From contig CADEEL010000025.1 of the NCBI GenBank assembly GCA_902826335.1, positions 1 to 48,477 of the forward strand: 48,477 bases of DNA. Reading direction: 5' to 3'. Under the pieces are notes generated by a model, which made no database searches, was not told where the DNA came from, and saw nothing but the letters and a program-made list of their open reading frames with translations. Shown here in pieces: positions 1 through 9,101 of the stretch. A program made the translations under genes and the position numbers. This stretch comes from an uncultured Alphaproteobacteria bacterium (GTDB lineage Bacteria > Pseudomonadota > Alphaproteobacteria > Caulobacterales > Aquidulcibacteraceae). Within the stretch, counting starts at the first letter, position 1. Each line of letters starts with the position of its first letter.

Positions 1-577
1 CGCTGCATTTTCTCTTCCAACTTCCACGCTCCCAAGATGGGAGCCCGGGGCGCGCTTGCCGCGCCGAAGGGGTGGGTGTGCCGACATTGCTGCCGGCTTC
101 TGAAAAGACGCGACAAACGCGCCCCGGACGAAACGTTGATGCTCGCATGCGGCCCAGCGAAGAGGTCTTAACTCCCGCCGCAGAGGCGCTCAGCGCGCGG
201 GCCGCGTCCGTTCGCGGGCCCCGGATCTCCAACCAATGCCGAACTCGGCTGGCTTTCGTGAGATTGCTCTCACAGTTCGCGCTCGTTTCGCCCTCTTGCG
301 TCGGTTTGGCTCGGATCCAAGCGACCTCCCGTGCAAGAGGAGCGGCCATAGTATCCGTGGACGGACTAGGTCGGATAAGTTTGTGCGTGTTCCCGCTTCT
401 TGGGCTTTGAGCAGCGTCCCGCGCTTCGACTGCGCTCAGCGCGACGCGGCGATATTTACGGTGATAAGACAACGCGGATCACATCCTCATCGTCGCCCCG
501 AGCCTGTCGAGGGGTGGGCCGCACACGCGACGTATGTCCCCCGAACAAGAGCGCGCTTATCCCCCACCAGCGCGCCT
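1..577. other. Gene-free left end with several short hairpins
   Basis: No reading frame here looks like a protein: the open frames are short, Arg/Ser/Ala-rich and typical of GC-rich non-coding DNA. Short inverted repeats are visible: GCCGA/TCGGC at 238-249, GTGAG/CTCAC at 258-273, and a longer imperfect stem with outer arms CCTCTTGC (292-299) and GCAAGAGG (333-340) and inner pairing GTCG/CGAC and TTGG/CCAA. They could belong to a structured RNA or a leader. The sequence does not match what I know of tmRNA, RNase P RNA, SRP RNA or any tRNA. The right part (417-514) is a dispersed repeat. Confidence 0.4.
417..514. repeat. Type E inverted-repeat element, copy 1
   Basis: Two inverted arms, 420-446 and 491-514, of the form CGCGCTTCGACTGCGCTC and CGTCGCCCCGAGCCTGTCGA, enclose about 44 bp. 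The left arm is almost identical to the left arm of the element at 3210-3298. It lies just beyond the stop codon of the minus-strand selO gene, so a transcript reading out of selO would form the stem. It may act as a transcript end or a 3' stabiliser; this is inference. Confidence 0.6.
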
Positions 578-2002
578 TTACGCCGCCGCCACATCGAGCG
601 CCGCGCTATACGCGCGGATGGAGTCAATCGCGCGCGTAAACGCGCCCCAATCATCGCGCGCCGCGATGTCCGCCCAGATTGCTTCCACATCCTCGATCAG
701 CAGCGTCGGCGGCGTAGGCGCCGCCAAGGTCGCATGCGCCAGCCGCTCCGGCCGCGCTGGCGCGCGCGCTTCGATTTCCGCGCGCACTTCGTTGAACGCA
801 TCGGCGCGGTAGAATGCGGCTGAGGGGCCCTCCAATGCGCGCGCCGCGCTTGCCGCCCCGCAAAACCAGTCATGAAAGAAGTGCGGCCAGGAAACGCCGC
901 TCTCGCCCATCCAGACGAACAGCCGCTGGATGAACGCGAGATCGCCCTCGAGCGCGCCAGCATGCAGGCCAAGCCGCGCGAACACGCAATCGCGCAACGC
1001 CGCCTGGTAAAGCGGAGAGAAGCGCGCCAGCGCGGCTTCCAGCGGCGCACGGTCACACACAAGCGTAAAGCAGCCCGCCAGCTGCGCGAGATTCCAGGCC
1101 GTCGCCTCGGGTTGGCGCGCGAAGGCGTAGAGCCCCGCCTCGTCGAAATAGGCCGCCGTGAAGTTCGGATCGGCGCGCGGAACGAACCGCCACGGCCCAT
1201 AATCGAAACTCTCGCCCGTCACCGTCATATTATCGGTGTTGAGCACGCCATGCACGAAGCCCGCCGCCATCCAGGACGCGGCCAGCCGCGCGCTCGCCGC
1301 GACGATGTCATGGAACAACACGCCCACGCGCGCCTCGGCCGGCTCATCGGCGATTTTCGGATAATACGCATCGATCACATGATCGATCAGGATACGGATC
1401 AAATCAGGCCGCTCGAAATAGGCGAGCCGCTGGAATGTCCCGAACCGGATATGGCTGTGCGAAAGCCGCGTCAGCACGCTTGCGTGCGTCGGCGAAGGCT
1501 CGTCCTGGCGCTTAAGCGCCTCGCCAGTCTCATAAAGCGAGAACGCCTTCGATGTTTTGACGCCAAGCGCCTCGAGCATTTCGGCGGCGAGAATTTCGCG
1601 CACGCCGCCCTTCAAGGTGAGCCGTCCATCGCCGAAGCGCGAATAGGGCGTCTGGCCGGACCCCTTGGTGGCGAGATCGAGCAGGCGTCCCTTATCGTCG
1701 CGCACTTGCGCGTAGAGAAAACCGCGCCCGTCTCCGATGTCCCGATTGTACACGCGGAACTGGTGCCCGTGATAGCGCATCGCCAGCGGCGCGCGCATAT
1801 TGCCGGGCAGCGGATGAAAGCGCGCGAACGCATCCGCCCATTCATCCTCCGTAAGCGGATCAAGGCCCACGCGTGCGGCCCAGCCCTGATTGCGGAAGCG
1901 CAAGACCGCGCCGGGAAACGCCGCCGGCGCCACTGGATCGGAAAACTCCGCCCCCAGCCGCGCGAACTGCGGGTCGGCGCGGTAGGTGGGTGAAACGGGC
2001 AT
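578..2002 (-). CDS. selO: SelO/YdiU family protein adenylyltransferase
   Basis: Pseudokinase-fold enzyme of the SelO family, which transfers AMP from ATP to hydroxyl side chains of target proteins and is linked to redox stress. The 474-residue product has the usual family length. It opens with the typical YRADPQF segment, then shows the KGSGQTPYSRFGDGR nucleotide-binding stretch (about 113-127), HGVLNTDN with the metal-binding Asn/Asp (about 251-258) and DYGPW (about 267). I chose the ATG at 2002 because upstream in-frame codons give an Arg-rich stretch unlike the family. It stands alone, divergent from the lipoprotein gene at 2131. No C-terminal selenocysteine or Cys motif is evident, as in many bacterial members. 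Confidence 0.93.
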   Translation of the reverse strand: MPVSPTYRADPQFARLGAEFSDPVAPAAFPGAVLRFRNQGWAARVGLDPLTEDEWADAFARFHPLPGNMRAPLAMRYHGHQFRVYNRDIGDGRGFLYAQVRDDKGRLLDLATKGSGQTPYSRFGDGRLTLKGGVREILAAEMLEALGVKTSKAFSLYETGEALKRQDEPSPTHASVLTRLSHSHIRFGTFQRLAYFERPDLIRILIDHVIDAYYPKIADEPAEARVGVLFHDIVAASARLAASWMAAGFVHGVLNTDNMTVTGESFDYGPWRFVPRADPNFTAAYFDEAGLYAFARQPEATAWNLAQLAGCFTLVCDRAPLEAALARFSPLYQAALRDCVFARLGLHAGALEGDLAFIQRLFVWMGESGVSWPHFFHDWFCGAASAARALEGPSAAFYRADAFNEVRAEIEARAPARPERLAHATLAAPTPPTLLIEDVEAIWADIAARDDWGAFTRAIDSIRAYSAALDVAAA

Positions 2003-2130
2003 TGTTCGTGACCTAGCCGGTCTCCGCCGCGCCGTCATCCGCCCGTCACGCGCAAGCAGCGCGCCCAACTGGCGCACACGGGTGACGTCGCGCGCCGCCT
2101 ATGGCAAACTCGAAAAAGTCGGAGAAAACC

Positions 2131-3201
2131 ATGCATTTGACGGCGGCTTTGGCGATGTCGGCGTGTGCGCTCGCCCTTGTCGGTTGCGGGCCGCGCCCGG
2201 TCGCGCGCGACGCCGCGCCCGCCGATCCCGTCGCCGAGACCGCCGCCGCGCTCAATCCCTGCGATGATGGCGGCGATGCGTTCGCGCGCGCCGTGTGCGC
2301 CAATCCGCAGCTCGCCGCGCTGGAGGGTGAATTGCGCGCCGCCCTCGCGCGCGAAGCGGGGGATGTCTCCGAGGCCGGCCGCCAGGCCTTGGTGGAGACG
2401 CAGCAACGCTGGTTGCAGGCCCAGCGCACAGCCTGCGGCATCATCGATCCCGACGCCGCGCCTAGCGCCGACCAGATCGCCTGCCTGCGCGCCCGCCTCA
2501 CGGATCGCACGCGCCAGGCCGCCGGCGCGGTCGAGCAGCTGGGCGGCTACACGTTTCAGCGCATGGAGATTGTCTCGGCGCAGGCGGTGACGGCCGAGGC
2601 CGCCGCCGCCAGCGGCCTGGGGGAGTCCGCGCCCCCGGCGATCACGCGCGACATCCGCTTTCCCCGCATTGACGAGGCGGCCACGCCCCAGGCCGCGCGC
2701 TTCAACGCGCTGGTGGCCCAGCAGCCGCAATATCGGCTCGAGGATCAGACCGAGGAGCAGGTCACCTATCGCATCGCCTATGCGGGCCCAGCGCTGATCT
2801 CGGTGCGTTTCGATTTGTACGAAAGCTCGCTCGGCGCGGCCCATCCGAACACCAGCGCGCGCGCCGTGAATGTTGTGATGACGACCGGCCAGCCCCTAAC
2901 GGCGGGCGATGTATTCCGCGCCGGCTCGGGCTGGGAGAATTTCCTGGTCGAACGCGCCACGCGCGCTTTGACGCGCCAGTTCCGCGATCAGGGCTTTGAA
3001 CCGCCCGAAGCCGATGTGCGCGACACGGTGACCAAGCCGCACCTGTGGCTGATCACCGAGCAGGGGCTCGTGCTGCTCTTTCCGCCCTATTCGTTCGGCG
3101 GGCCCTATGCGCTGGGCGATGCGGAAGTGGCTGTGCCGTGGGCCGATCTCGCGCGCTTTCTCAATCCGAACGCGCCCGCGCCGATTCGCGCGCCGGCTTG
3201 A
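2131..3201 (+). CDS. Lipoprotein with LprI-like and DUF3298-like domains
   Basis: Predicted lipoprotein of 356 residues. The start at 2131 gives a signal peptide ending in ALVGC, with GGAG a few bases upstream; an upstream ATG at 2101 would add ten polar residues before the signal. Residues about 40-125 resemble the LprI/DUF1311 type (AVCANPQLAALE, WLQAQRTAC, a conserved Cys pair). The C-terminal half ends in a DUF3298/RsiV-like segment (VAVPWADLARFL). Such proteins are periplasmic or surface-exposed; the LprI type is associated with lysozyme inhibition in other bacteria, but that role is not shown here. It is transcribed alone and ends tail to tail with the MFS gene, with a type E repeat between them. 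Confidence 0.75.
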   Translation: MHLTAALAMSACALALVGCGPRPVARDAAPADPVAETAAALNPCDDGGDAFARAVCANPQLAALEGELRAALAREAGDVSEAGRQALVETQQRWLQAQRTACGIIDPDAAPSADQIACLRARLTDRTRQAAGAVEQLGGYTFQRMEIVSAQAVTAEAAAASGLGESAPPAITRDIRFPRIDEAATPQAARFNALVAQQPQYRLEDQTEEQVTYRIAYAGPALISVRFDLYESSLGAAHPNTSARAVNVVMTTGQPLTAGDVFRAGSGWENFLVERATRALTRQFRDQGFEPPEADVRDTVTKPHLWLITEQGLVLLFPPYSFGGPYALGDAEVAVPWADLARFLNPNAPAPIRAPA

Positions 3202-3209
3202 GTTGAGCA

Positions 3210-3298
3210 TCCCGCGCTTCGACTTCGCTCGGCGCGACGGTGAGGAATAACCGCCCATGAAATTAGAACAGACGTCGCGCTGAGCCTGTCGAAGCGCG
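3210..3298. repeat. Type E inverted-repeat element, copy 2
   Basis: Inverted arms at 3213-3239 and 3273-3298 (CGCGCTTCGAC and GTCGAAGCGCG at the outer ends) enclose about 33 bp. It lies between two convergent genes, where a symmetric stem could end transcription from both sides. The left arm matches the copy at 417-446 with only two or three differences. Confidence 0.65.
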
Positions 3299-3318
3299 AA
3301 GCGGCCGACGCGCCACCT

Positions 3319-4998
3319 TCAAGCGTGAATGTCCCGGTCCTTCGTTTCGGGCCAGAAGAGAAGACACACCAGCGCCGCGATCGCGGTGACGGTCGCGGGA
3401 AACCACAGTCCCGCATAGATGTCGCCGCGCGCTGTGTTGATCGCGAACACGATCGCCGGCAAGAGCCCACCGAACCAGCCCGTGCCGATATGGTAGGGGA
3501 AGGAGAGCGCGGTGTAGCGGATGCGCGTGGGGAAGAGCTCGACAAGCGCCGCCGCCTGCGGCCCATAGAGCGCCGTGGCCGCCACCGCCATGAGCAGCAA
3601 AATGCCAATGACGGCGGGGAGATTGGTCCGCGCCGGATCTGCCGCCGCCGGATAGCCGGCCGCGCCGAGCGCCGCGCGCAGGCGCGTCTCGAATTCAGCC
3701 CGCGCGGCGCGGATTTCGGCGATGGGCCGCCCCGTGGCGTCGACGCTCCGCACCGCCGCCCCGCCGACGCGCACTTCCGCCCATGAGCCCGGCGGCCCCG
3801 CTTGCGTGGTGTAGGAAACGCCCGCGCTGGCCAGCGCGCCCTTCGCGATGTCGCATGACGTGGCGAACTGGCGCGCCCCGCCGGTGAGATCGAGCTGGAA
3901 GCTGCAATCGGCCGGATCGGCGACGACGATGACCGGCGCGCTTGCGCTTGCTTGCGCCAGCGCCGGATTGCCCATGCGCGTCAGCAGATGAAAGCCGGGG
4001 AAATACAGCGCCAACATCAGCAGCATGCCGAACAGCATGACGGGCTTGCGCCCCACGCGGTCCGAGAGCGCGGCGAACGCCCAATAGAGCGGCGCCGAGA
4101 TCAGCACCACGCTCATCATCACCAGATTCACGGTCGGCGAGTCCAAGCGCAGGATGCGTTCGAGATAGAATTGCGAATAGAAAAAGCCCGTGTACCAGAC
4201 GACGCCCTGCGCCATCATCAGCCCGAACAGGGCCAGGAGCACAATCCGCAGATTGGGCCAGTGGAAAAAGCTCTCGGCGTAGCTTTGCGTTGAGACGCGC
4301 CCCTCGGCCTTGAGTTTCTGGAAGGCCGGGCTTTCTTCCAGTTGCAAGCGGATCCAGACGGAGACGGCTAAGAGCCCGATCGACACCAGGAATGGAATGC
4401 GCCAGCCCCAGGCACGAAAGAGGTCCTCACCCATCGCGCCGCGCGTCAAGAACACGACGCCCAGCGCCCCGACGAGCCCGAACGCCGCCGAGATTTGAAT
4501 CCAGCCAGTGGAGGCGCCGCGCTTATGGTGTTCGGCGTGCTCGGCCACATAAATCGCCGCCCCGCCATATTCTCCGCCGAGCGCGAACCCCTGCAGCACG
4601 CGGCACGCGACCAGCAGGATCGGCGCCCAGATGCCGATCGCCGCGGCGGTCGGCAGAAGGCCGATCGCGAACGTGGCGAGGCCCATGATCGTGATGGTGA
4701 TGAGGAAGGCGCCCTTGCGCCCCGCGCTGTCGCCGATTTTGCCGAACACCAGCGCGCCGAGCGGCCGCACGATGAAGCCGACCGCGAAGGTCAGCAACGT
4801 AAACACGAACGCCTGCGCGTCCGGCAGACCCGCGAAGAAGAGCGGCGACATCACCGACGCCAGCGCCCCATAGACGAAGAAATCATACCATTCGAACACC
4901 GTGCCGGCGGCCGATGCGGCCACCACCAGGCGCATTTTCGCGGGGCTTGTCACGGCCTGCGGGGCGCCGGCGCCTGGGCCGGTTTGGGCTTCGCTCAT
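3319..4998 (-). CDS. MFS transporter, metabolite:H+ symporter (MHS) type, with large periplasmic insert
   Basis: Inner-membrane major facilitator protein of 559 residues. The N-terminus (VFEWYDFFVYG, about 34-44), the motif GKIGDSAGRKG (86-96), RVLQGFALGGEYGG (133-146) and the second-half motif LSDRVGRKP (311-319) place it in the ShiA/ProP-like MHS family, which couples uptake of organic acids or osmolytes to protons. Between two membrane segments, about 342-458, there is a soluble insert with two cysteines (365 and 382) that could form a disulfide outside the membrane. This makes the protein about 110 residues longer than typical members. GAGGAAA precedes the ATG. It is divergent from the ATP synthase operon. 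The substrate cannot be told from the sequence. Confidence 0.88.
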   Translation of the reverse strand: MSEAQTGPGAGAPQAVTSPAKMRLVVAASAAGTVFEWYDFFVYGALASVMSPLFFAGLPDAQAFVFTLLTFAVGFIVRPLGALVFGKIGDSAGRKGAFLITITIMGLATFAIGLLPTAAAIGIWAPILLVACRVLQGFALGGEYGGAAIYVAEHAEHHKRGASTGWIQISAAFGLVGALGVVFLTRGAMGEDLFRAWGWRIPFLVSIGLLAVSVWIRLQLEESPAFQKLKAEGRVSTQSYAESFFHWPNLRIVLLALFGLMMAQGVVWYTGFFYSQFYLERILRLDSPTVNLVMMSVVLISAPLYWAFAALSDRVGRKPVMLFGMLLMLALYFPGFHLLTRMGNPALAQASASAPVIVVADPADCSFQLDLTGGARQFATSCDIAKGALASAGVSYTTQAGPPGSWAEVRVGGAAVRSVDATGRPIAEIRAARAEFETRLRAALGAAGYPAAADPARTNLPAVIGILLLMAVAATALYGPQAAALVELFPTRIRYTALSFPYHIGTGWFGGLLPAIVFAINTARGDIYAGLWFPATVTAIAALVCLLFWPETKDRDIHA

Positions 4999-5062
4999 CG
5001 GGTTTCCTCTCCCACGCGTTTTGGTGGCGCTTTTGTCGCTGAGGGGAGGGGCGAGGCCGCTG

Positions 5063-5092
5063 TTGTCAAGCCCGAAGCGGGCGTGCTATCGC
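5063..5092 (+). promoter_or_regulatory. Candidate promoter of the ATP synthase operon
   Basis: TTGTCA (5063-5068) is followed after 17 bp by CTATCG (5086-5091) within GCTATCGC, which resembles alphaproteobacterial housekeeping promoters. Transcription would start near 5098 and leave a leader of about 150 nt before the GTG of atpH. The rest of the 249-bp gap (4999-5247) shows only GC-rich sequence. Confidence 0.4.
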
Positions 5093-5247
5093 CCCGCTGA
5101 CGCCGGGCGTGAGGGGCGAGGGCTCCCGCGCCCGTGCGCGTTTCTGGCAGTGCGCCGCAATTCACGCCGCTACGGGCCGCCTTCGGCGCGCCTATGGGGA
5201 GGGGCGCCGGATTGGGTGCGAACGGCCAAGCCCGGCGGGTTGTTTAA

Positions 5248-5808
5248 GTGGCGCAGCACGATCAAGGCGAAATCACCGAGGCGGCCGAGCGTTACGCCCG
5301 CGCCGCGTTCGAATTGGCGCTTGAATCCAAGGCGCTCGATGCGCTTGAGGGCGATTTCGCGAAGCTGACGGCCGCGTTCAAGGACAGCGCGGATTTGCGC
5401 GCCGCCGCCGCGTCCCCGCTCATCGATCCCGCTGAGAAAGCCAAGGCGCTCACCGCCGTGGCGCGCGCACTCGGCCTCTCGCCGCTCGGCTGCAACCTCG
5501 TTGGCGTCGCCGCGCAAAACCGCCGCGCCGGCGAACTGCCGCTGATCGCGCGCGCCTTCCGCCGCAGGCTCGCCCGCCATCGCAACGCCAGCCAGGCCGA
5601 GATCATCTCCGCCAAGGCGCTCAGCGAGGCGCAACGCAAGGATATTCTCGCCGCGCTCTCGAAGGCGCTCGGCAAGGAGATCGAGGCAGAATCCAAGGTC
5701 GATGAGAACCTCATCGGCGGCTTCATCGTGCGTGTCGGCTCGCGTCAGTTCGACGCCTCGCTGCGCGCCAAGCTCGACACGCTCAAACTCGCCCTCAAGC
5801 AAGCATAG
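5248..5808 (+). CDS. atpH: F1 ATP synthase delta subunit
   Basis: Peripheral stalk subunit that ties the F1 alpha3beta3 head to the b subunits and so keeps the catalytic head from turning with the rotor. The 186-residue product shows the family pattern [15 protein letters not shown] near the start and the conserved C-terminal block with [20 protein letters not shown]. It begins with GTG directly after TTTAA, without a strong ribosome binding site. It is the first gene of the operon; atpA follows 13 bp later. The Fo genes are not in the window, as is normal in alphaproteobacteria, where they form a separate operon. Confidence 0.95.
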   Translation: MAQHDQGEITEAAERYARAAFELALESKALDALEGDFAKLTAAFKDSADLRAAAASPLIDPAEKAKALTAVARALGLSPLGCNLVGVAAQNRRAGELPLIARAFRRRLARHRNASQAEIISAKALSEAQRKDILAALSKALGKEIEAESKVDENLIGGFIVRVGSRQFDASLRAKLDTLKLALKQA

Positions 5809-5821
5809 GACTGAAGCGCTC

Positions 5822-7372
5822 ATGGACGTTCGCGCCGCTGAAATCTCCGCAATCCTCAAACAGCAGATCAAGGGCTTCGGCGCCGAGGCGCAAGTCGCTG
5901 ATATCGGCCGCATCCTCTCCGTGGGGGACGGCATCGCCCGCGTGCATGGTCTGGATAACGTTCAAGCCGGCGAAATGGTCGAGTTTCCCGGCGGCGTCAA
6001 AGGCATGGCGCTCAATCTTGAGCGCGACAATGTCGGCGTCGTTATCTTCGGTGAAAATCGCGGCTTGAAGGAAGGCGATACGGTCAAGCGGCTCGGCGAG
6101 ATCGTCGACGTGCCGGTCGGCAAGGCGCTCTTGGGCCGCGTCGTCAACCCGCTGGGCGAGCCGATCGACGGCAAGGGCCCCTTGAAGGCGCCGAAGGGCG
6201 AGAAGATCGAGCGCCGCCGCGTCGATGTGAAGGCGCCCGGCATCATTCCCCGTCGCTCCGTACACGAACCGATGCAGACCGGCATCAAGGCCATTGACGC
6301 GCTGATCCCGATCGGGCGCGGCCAGCGCGAGCTCATCATCGGCGATAGGCAAACCGGCAAGACCGCCATCGCCATCGACACCATCCTCTATCAGCGCGAG
6401 GCGCATGAGAAAAACGCCAGCGAGAAGGAAAAGCTCTACTGCATCTATGTCGTGATCGGGCAGAAGCGCTCCACCGTCGCCCAGATCGCCAAGACGCTCG
6501 AGGATCGCGGCGCGCTCGCTTATTCGATCATCGTCGCGGCCACCGCCTCCGAGCCCGCGCCGCTGCAATTCATCGCGCCGTTCGCCGGCTGCGCCATGGG
6601 CGAATACTTCCGCGACAACGGCATGCACGCGCTGATCATCTATGATGATTTGTCCAAGCAGGCCGTGGCCTATCGCCAGATGTCTCTGCTCCTGCGCCGC
6701 CCGCCGGGCCGCGAAGCCTATCCGGGCGATGTCTTCTATCTGCACTCGCGCCTGCTCGAACGCGCCGCCAAGCTGAATGACGATAATGGCGGCGGCTCGC
6801 TCACCGCGCTGCCGATCATTGAGACGCAGGCCAATGACGTCTCGGCTTATATCCCGACCAACGTGATCTCGATCACGGACGGTCAAATCTTCCTTGAAAC
6901 CGATCTCTTCTATCAGGGCATCCGCCCGGCTCTGAATGTCGGCATCTCCGTGAGCCGCGTCGGCGGCGCCGCGCAGATCAAGGCGATGAAGCAGGTCGCC
7001 GGGCCGATGAAGGGCGAACTCGCGCAATATCGTGAAATGGCCGCCTTCGCGAAATTCGGCTCGGACTTGGACGCCTCCACCCAGCGCCTGCTCAATCGCG
7101 GCGCACGCCTCACCGAAGTGCTGAAGCAGGATCAGTTTTCGCCCGCGCCGGTCGAAGAGCAGGTGGTGGTTATTTACGCCGGCACGCGCGGTTATCTCGA
7201 TAAGATCGAAGTCTCCGCCGTGCGGCGCTACGAGAGCGAACTGATCGCCTGGCTGAAAGCCAAGAAGCCCCAGCTCCTCGATGACATCCGCACCAAGAAG
7301 GACATTTCCAAGGATGGCCTCGAAGATGCGATCAAGGCCGCGCTCGGTGAGTTCGGCGCGGCGTTCGCCTGA
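5822..7372 (+). CDS. atpA: F1 ATP synthase alpha subunit
   Basis: Non-catalytic nucleotide-binding subunit of the F1 head, 516 residues. It has the Walker A motif GDRQTGKT at 174-181, the Walker B region [17 protein letters not shown], and the N-terminal segment that contacts the delta subunit. The ATG at 5822 gives the normal N-terminus ([12 protein letters not shown]), and AGGA lies upstream; the frame stays open further upstream only because of high GC. No key residue is missing. The gamma gene follows 6 bp downstream. Confidence 0.98.
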   Translation: MDVRAAEISAILKQQIKGFGAEAQVADIGRILSVGDGIARVHGLDNVQAGEMVEFPGGVKGMALNLERDNVGVVIFGENRGLKEGDTVKRLGEIVDVPVGKALLGRVVNPLGEPIDGKGPLKAPKGEKIERRRVDVKAPGIIPRRSVHEPMQTGIKAIDALIPIGRGQRELIIGDRQTGKTAIAIDTILYQREAHEKNASEKEKLYCIYVVIGQKRSTVAQIAKTLEDRGALAYSIIVAATASEPAPLQFIAPFAGCAMGEYFRDNGMHALIIYDDLSKQAVAYRQMSLLLRRPPGREAYPGDVFYLHSRLLERAAKLNDDNGGGSLTALPIIETQANDVSAYIPTNVISITDGQIFLETDLFYQGIRPALNVGISVSRVGGAAQIKAMKQVAGPMKGELAQYREMAAFAKFGSDLDASTQRLLNRGARLTEVLKQDQFSPAPVEEQVVVIYAGTRGYLDKIEVSAVRRYESELIAWLKAKKPQLLDDIRTKKDISKDGLEDAIKAALGEFGAAFA

Positions 7373-7378
7373 TCCGTC

Positions 7379-8257
7379 ATGGCCAGCCTCAAGGATCTCC
7401 GCGTTCGCATCGCCAGCGTGAAATCCACGCAGAAAATCACCAAGGCGATGCAGATGGTGGCCGCCGCGAAGCTCAAGCGCTCGCAGGAGGCGGCCGAGGC
7501 CGCGCGCCCCTATGCCGAGCGCATTGGCGGCGTCATCGCCAATCTCGCCGCCGCCGTGCAGGGTGAGGGCGCGCCCTTGCTGTTGCGCGGAACCGGCAAG
7601 GAGGATGTGCATCTTCTGGTCGTGGCCACGTCCGAACGCGGCCTGTGCGGCGGCTTCAACACGCAGATCGTGCGCCTGGCGCGTGAGCGCATCGCCGCGC
7701 TGCAGGCGGCGGGCAAGACGGTGAAAATCCTCACCATCGGCAAGAAGGGCCGCGATCAATTGCGCCGCCAGTTCGCGTCAATGATGATTGAGCATGTCGA
7801 TCTCTCCGCCCACCGCGTCATGACGGCCGCGCCCGCGCAAGGCGTCGGTGCGCGCATCCGCGCGCTCTATGAAGCGGGCGAGTTCGATGTCGCCACCTTC
7901 TTGTATTCAAAATTCAAGTCCGTGATCGCCCAGGTCCCTGAGGCGCAACAACTCATTCCCGCCACCGCTCCCGCTGGCGCGGCGCGCCCTGATCTTGGCG
8001 GCGCCGTCTATGAATATGAGCCGGACGAGACCGATATCCTTGACGCGCTTCTGCCGCGCTACATCGACAGCCAAATCCTGCGCGGGCTCTTGGAAAACGT
8101 CGCCGGCTTCTACGCCGCCCAGATGACCGCGATGGACAACGCCACGCGCAACGCTGGTGATCTCATCAAGAAGCTGACGCTGCAATACAATCGCCAGCGC
8201 CAGGCCAACATCACCAAGGAGTTGATCGAGATCATCTCCGGGGCGGAGGCGTTGTGA
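7379..8257 (+). CDS. atpG: F1 ATP synthase gamma subunit
   Basis: Central rotor shaft of F1, 292 residues, the usual length. The N-terminal helix ([20 protein letters not shown]) and the C-terminal helix ([18 protein letters not shown]) that form the coiled coil inside the head are both typical. The stop codon overlaps the GTG of the next gene, an unrelated lipoprotein, in the form GTGA. This is unusual because atpD normally follows; here atpD starts about 1.55 kb further on. Confidence 0.98.
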   Translation: MASLKDLRVRIASVKSTQKITKAMQMVAAAKLKRSQEAAEAARPYAERIGGVIANLAAAVQGEGAPLLLRGTGKEDVHLLVVATSERGLCGGFNTQIVRLARERIAALQAAGKTVKILTIGKKGRDQLRRQFASMMIEHVDLSAHRVMTAAPAQGVGARIRALYEAGEFDVATFLYSKFKSVIAQVPEAQQLIPATAPAGAARPDLGGAVYEYEPDETDILDALLPRYIDSQILRGLLENVAGFYAAQMTAMDNATRNAGDLIKKLTLQYNRQRQANITKELIEIISGAEAL

Positions 8258-8631
8258 GCGCGCGCGCGAGCCTCCTCGCGGCGGCGCTGCTCGCTGGATG
8301 CGGCCCGGCCTGGGCGCCGCCCAACGCGCCGGCGCACGCCTGCGCGACCGTCAACGAAACTGAATTCAACCAAGCCCTTGCCACCGGCGCCGCGCGCGGG
8401 GATGCGCAAATTCATGCAAGCGGAATGGTGTCGCTGAGCAACGGCCCAGGCGTCGTCCATTGCGCGACCTATTCAAGCACGATGCGCCCGTGCCGCCGGC
8501 CGAACGACTATGTCATCCGCTATACGACGGAAGAGGGCGGTGCGCTGTTCGTGCGCGTGCCGGCGAATGAGGAATACAGGTTTAATGTGCGGGCGCGCCC
8601 ACACACCTGCGAAATTCTGGATCGGCCATGA
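8254..8631 (+). CDS. Small Cys-rich lipoprotein inside the ATP synthase operon, paralogue 1
   Basis: I do not recognise a named family. The 125-residue product has a short signal peptide with lipobox LLAGC, so it should be a lipoprotein. The mature part has four further cysteines: [22 protein letters not shown] and CEIL. Its neighbour at 8628-9011 shares the N-terminal C-x-T block and the C-terminal pattern C-x3-ND-Y-V-x-R ... CEI(L/V), so the two are tandem paralogues. The GTG start overlaps the atpG stop and its own stop overlaps the next ATG, so translation of atpG and both lipoproteins is probably coupled. The function is unknown; a link to ATP synthase is only suggested by position. Confidence 0.7.
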   Translation: MSARASLLAAALLAGCGPAWAPPNAPAHACATVNETEFNQALATGAARGDAQIHASGMVSLSNGPGVVHCATYSSTMRPCRRPNDYVIRYTTEEGGALFVRVPANEEYRFNVRARPHTCEILDRP

Positions 8632-9011
8632 GCGTTCGCAAATTCATCCTCGCCGCGGCGCTCGGCCTCGTCGCCTGCGGGCCGGACCTGCCCGATCGCG
8701 TCGGCGCGCTGGCGCCGTGCGAAACGATTGATCAGGCCCGCTTCGAGGCCGGCCAGGGCGGCCGCATCAATGCAGGTCTCGGTCCGGAAGGCTGGCGCGC
8801 CCAGGGCTCTGGCCATGCGCAAAAGCGCTGCTGGCCGCGCGTCGGCGGCGGCGCGCGCGGGGAGCGCCGTTGCGTGCAGCAGAACGATTTGTATGTGCGT
8901 CTCGAGGATGGCGCGGGCGTGCGCTACGCCTTCGTGCCGCGCCACACCACCTACCTTCTCTACGACCGCGATGGCGCCGCCATCTGCGAAATCGTCAATG
9001 CGGAGCGCTGA
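8628..9011 (+). CDS. Small Cys-rich lipoprotein inside the ATP synthase operon, paralogue 2
   Basis: Predicted lipoprotein of 127 residues with lipobox GLVAC. The mature part carries four cysteines in the same order as the preceding gene: APCETI, KRCWP, RRCVQQNDLYVRL and ICEIV. Two tyrosine-rich strands near the end (YAFVPRHTTYLLYDRD) suggest a small beta domain. It overlaps the previous gene by ATGA. No clear terminator separates it from the toxin-antitoxin promoter at about 9057. The function is unknown; it is a tandem duplicate of 8254-8631. Confidence 0.68.
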   Translation: MSVRKFILAAALGLVACGPDLPDRVGALAPCETIDQARFEAGQGGRINAGLGPEGWRAQGSGHAQKRCWPRVGGGARGERRCVQQNDLYVRLEDGAGVRYAFVPRHTTYLLYDRDGAAICEIVNAER

Positions 9012-9054
9012 GATGCGCGCCGTGCCCTGGAATCCTCCGGCAGCACCTGCGATG

Positions 9055-9096
9055 GCAATGCTAGCATTGACAGCATTGCTGGCGAAATGGTAGACT
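9055..9096 (+). promoter_or_regulatory. Promoter with overlapping operator for the toxin-antitoxin pair
   Basis: The perfect palindrome AATGCTAGCATT (9057-9068) is followed by another AGCATTG (9072-9078), so three copies of the AGCATTG half-site, in both orientations, lie within 25 bp. TTGACA at 9067-9072 is a perfect -35 overlapping this array. TAGACT at 9091-9096 is a fair -10 after an 18-bp spacer. Transcription would start at or next to the ATG at 9102, giving a nearly leaderless antitoxin mRNA, which fits the lack of a ribosome binding site. Occlusion of the -35 by the antitoxin would give autoregulation, as is usual for ribbon-helix-helix antitoxins. Confidence 0.6.
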
Positions 9097-9101
9097 GCCC
9101 C

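Noticed and set aside
72..823. Open frames of 60-195 codons at the left end
   Set aside because: Ser/Arg/Pro-rich, overlapping one another and crossing repeat DNA, without ribosome sites or motifs.
872..1993. 373-codon open frame opposite selO
   Set aside because: Arg-rich shadow of selO with no recognisable domain.
5795..7759. Very long open frame (654 codons) opposite atpA and atpG
   Set aside because: It mirrors the codon pattern of the real genes in GC-rich DNA; the product is low-complexity and matches no family, while atpA and atpG are unambiguous.
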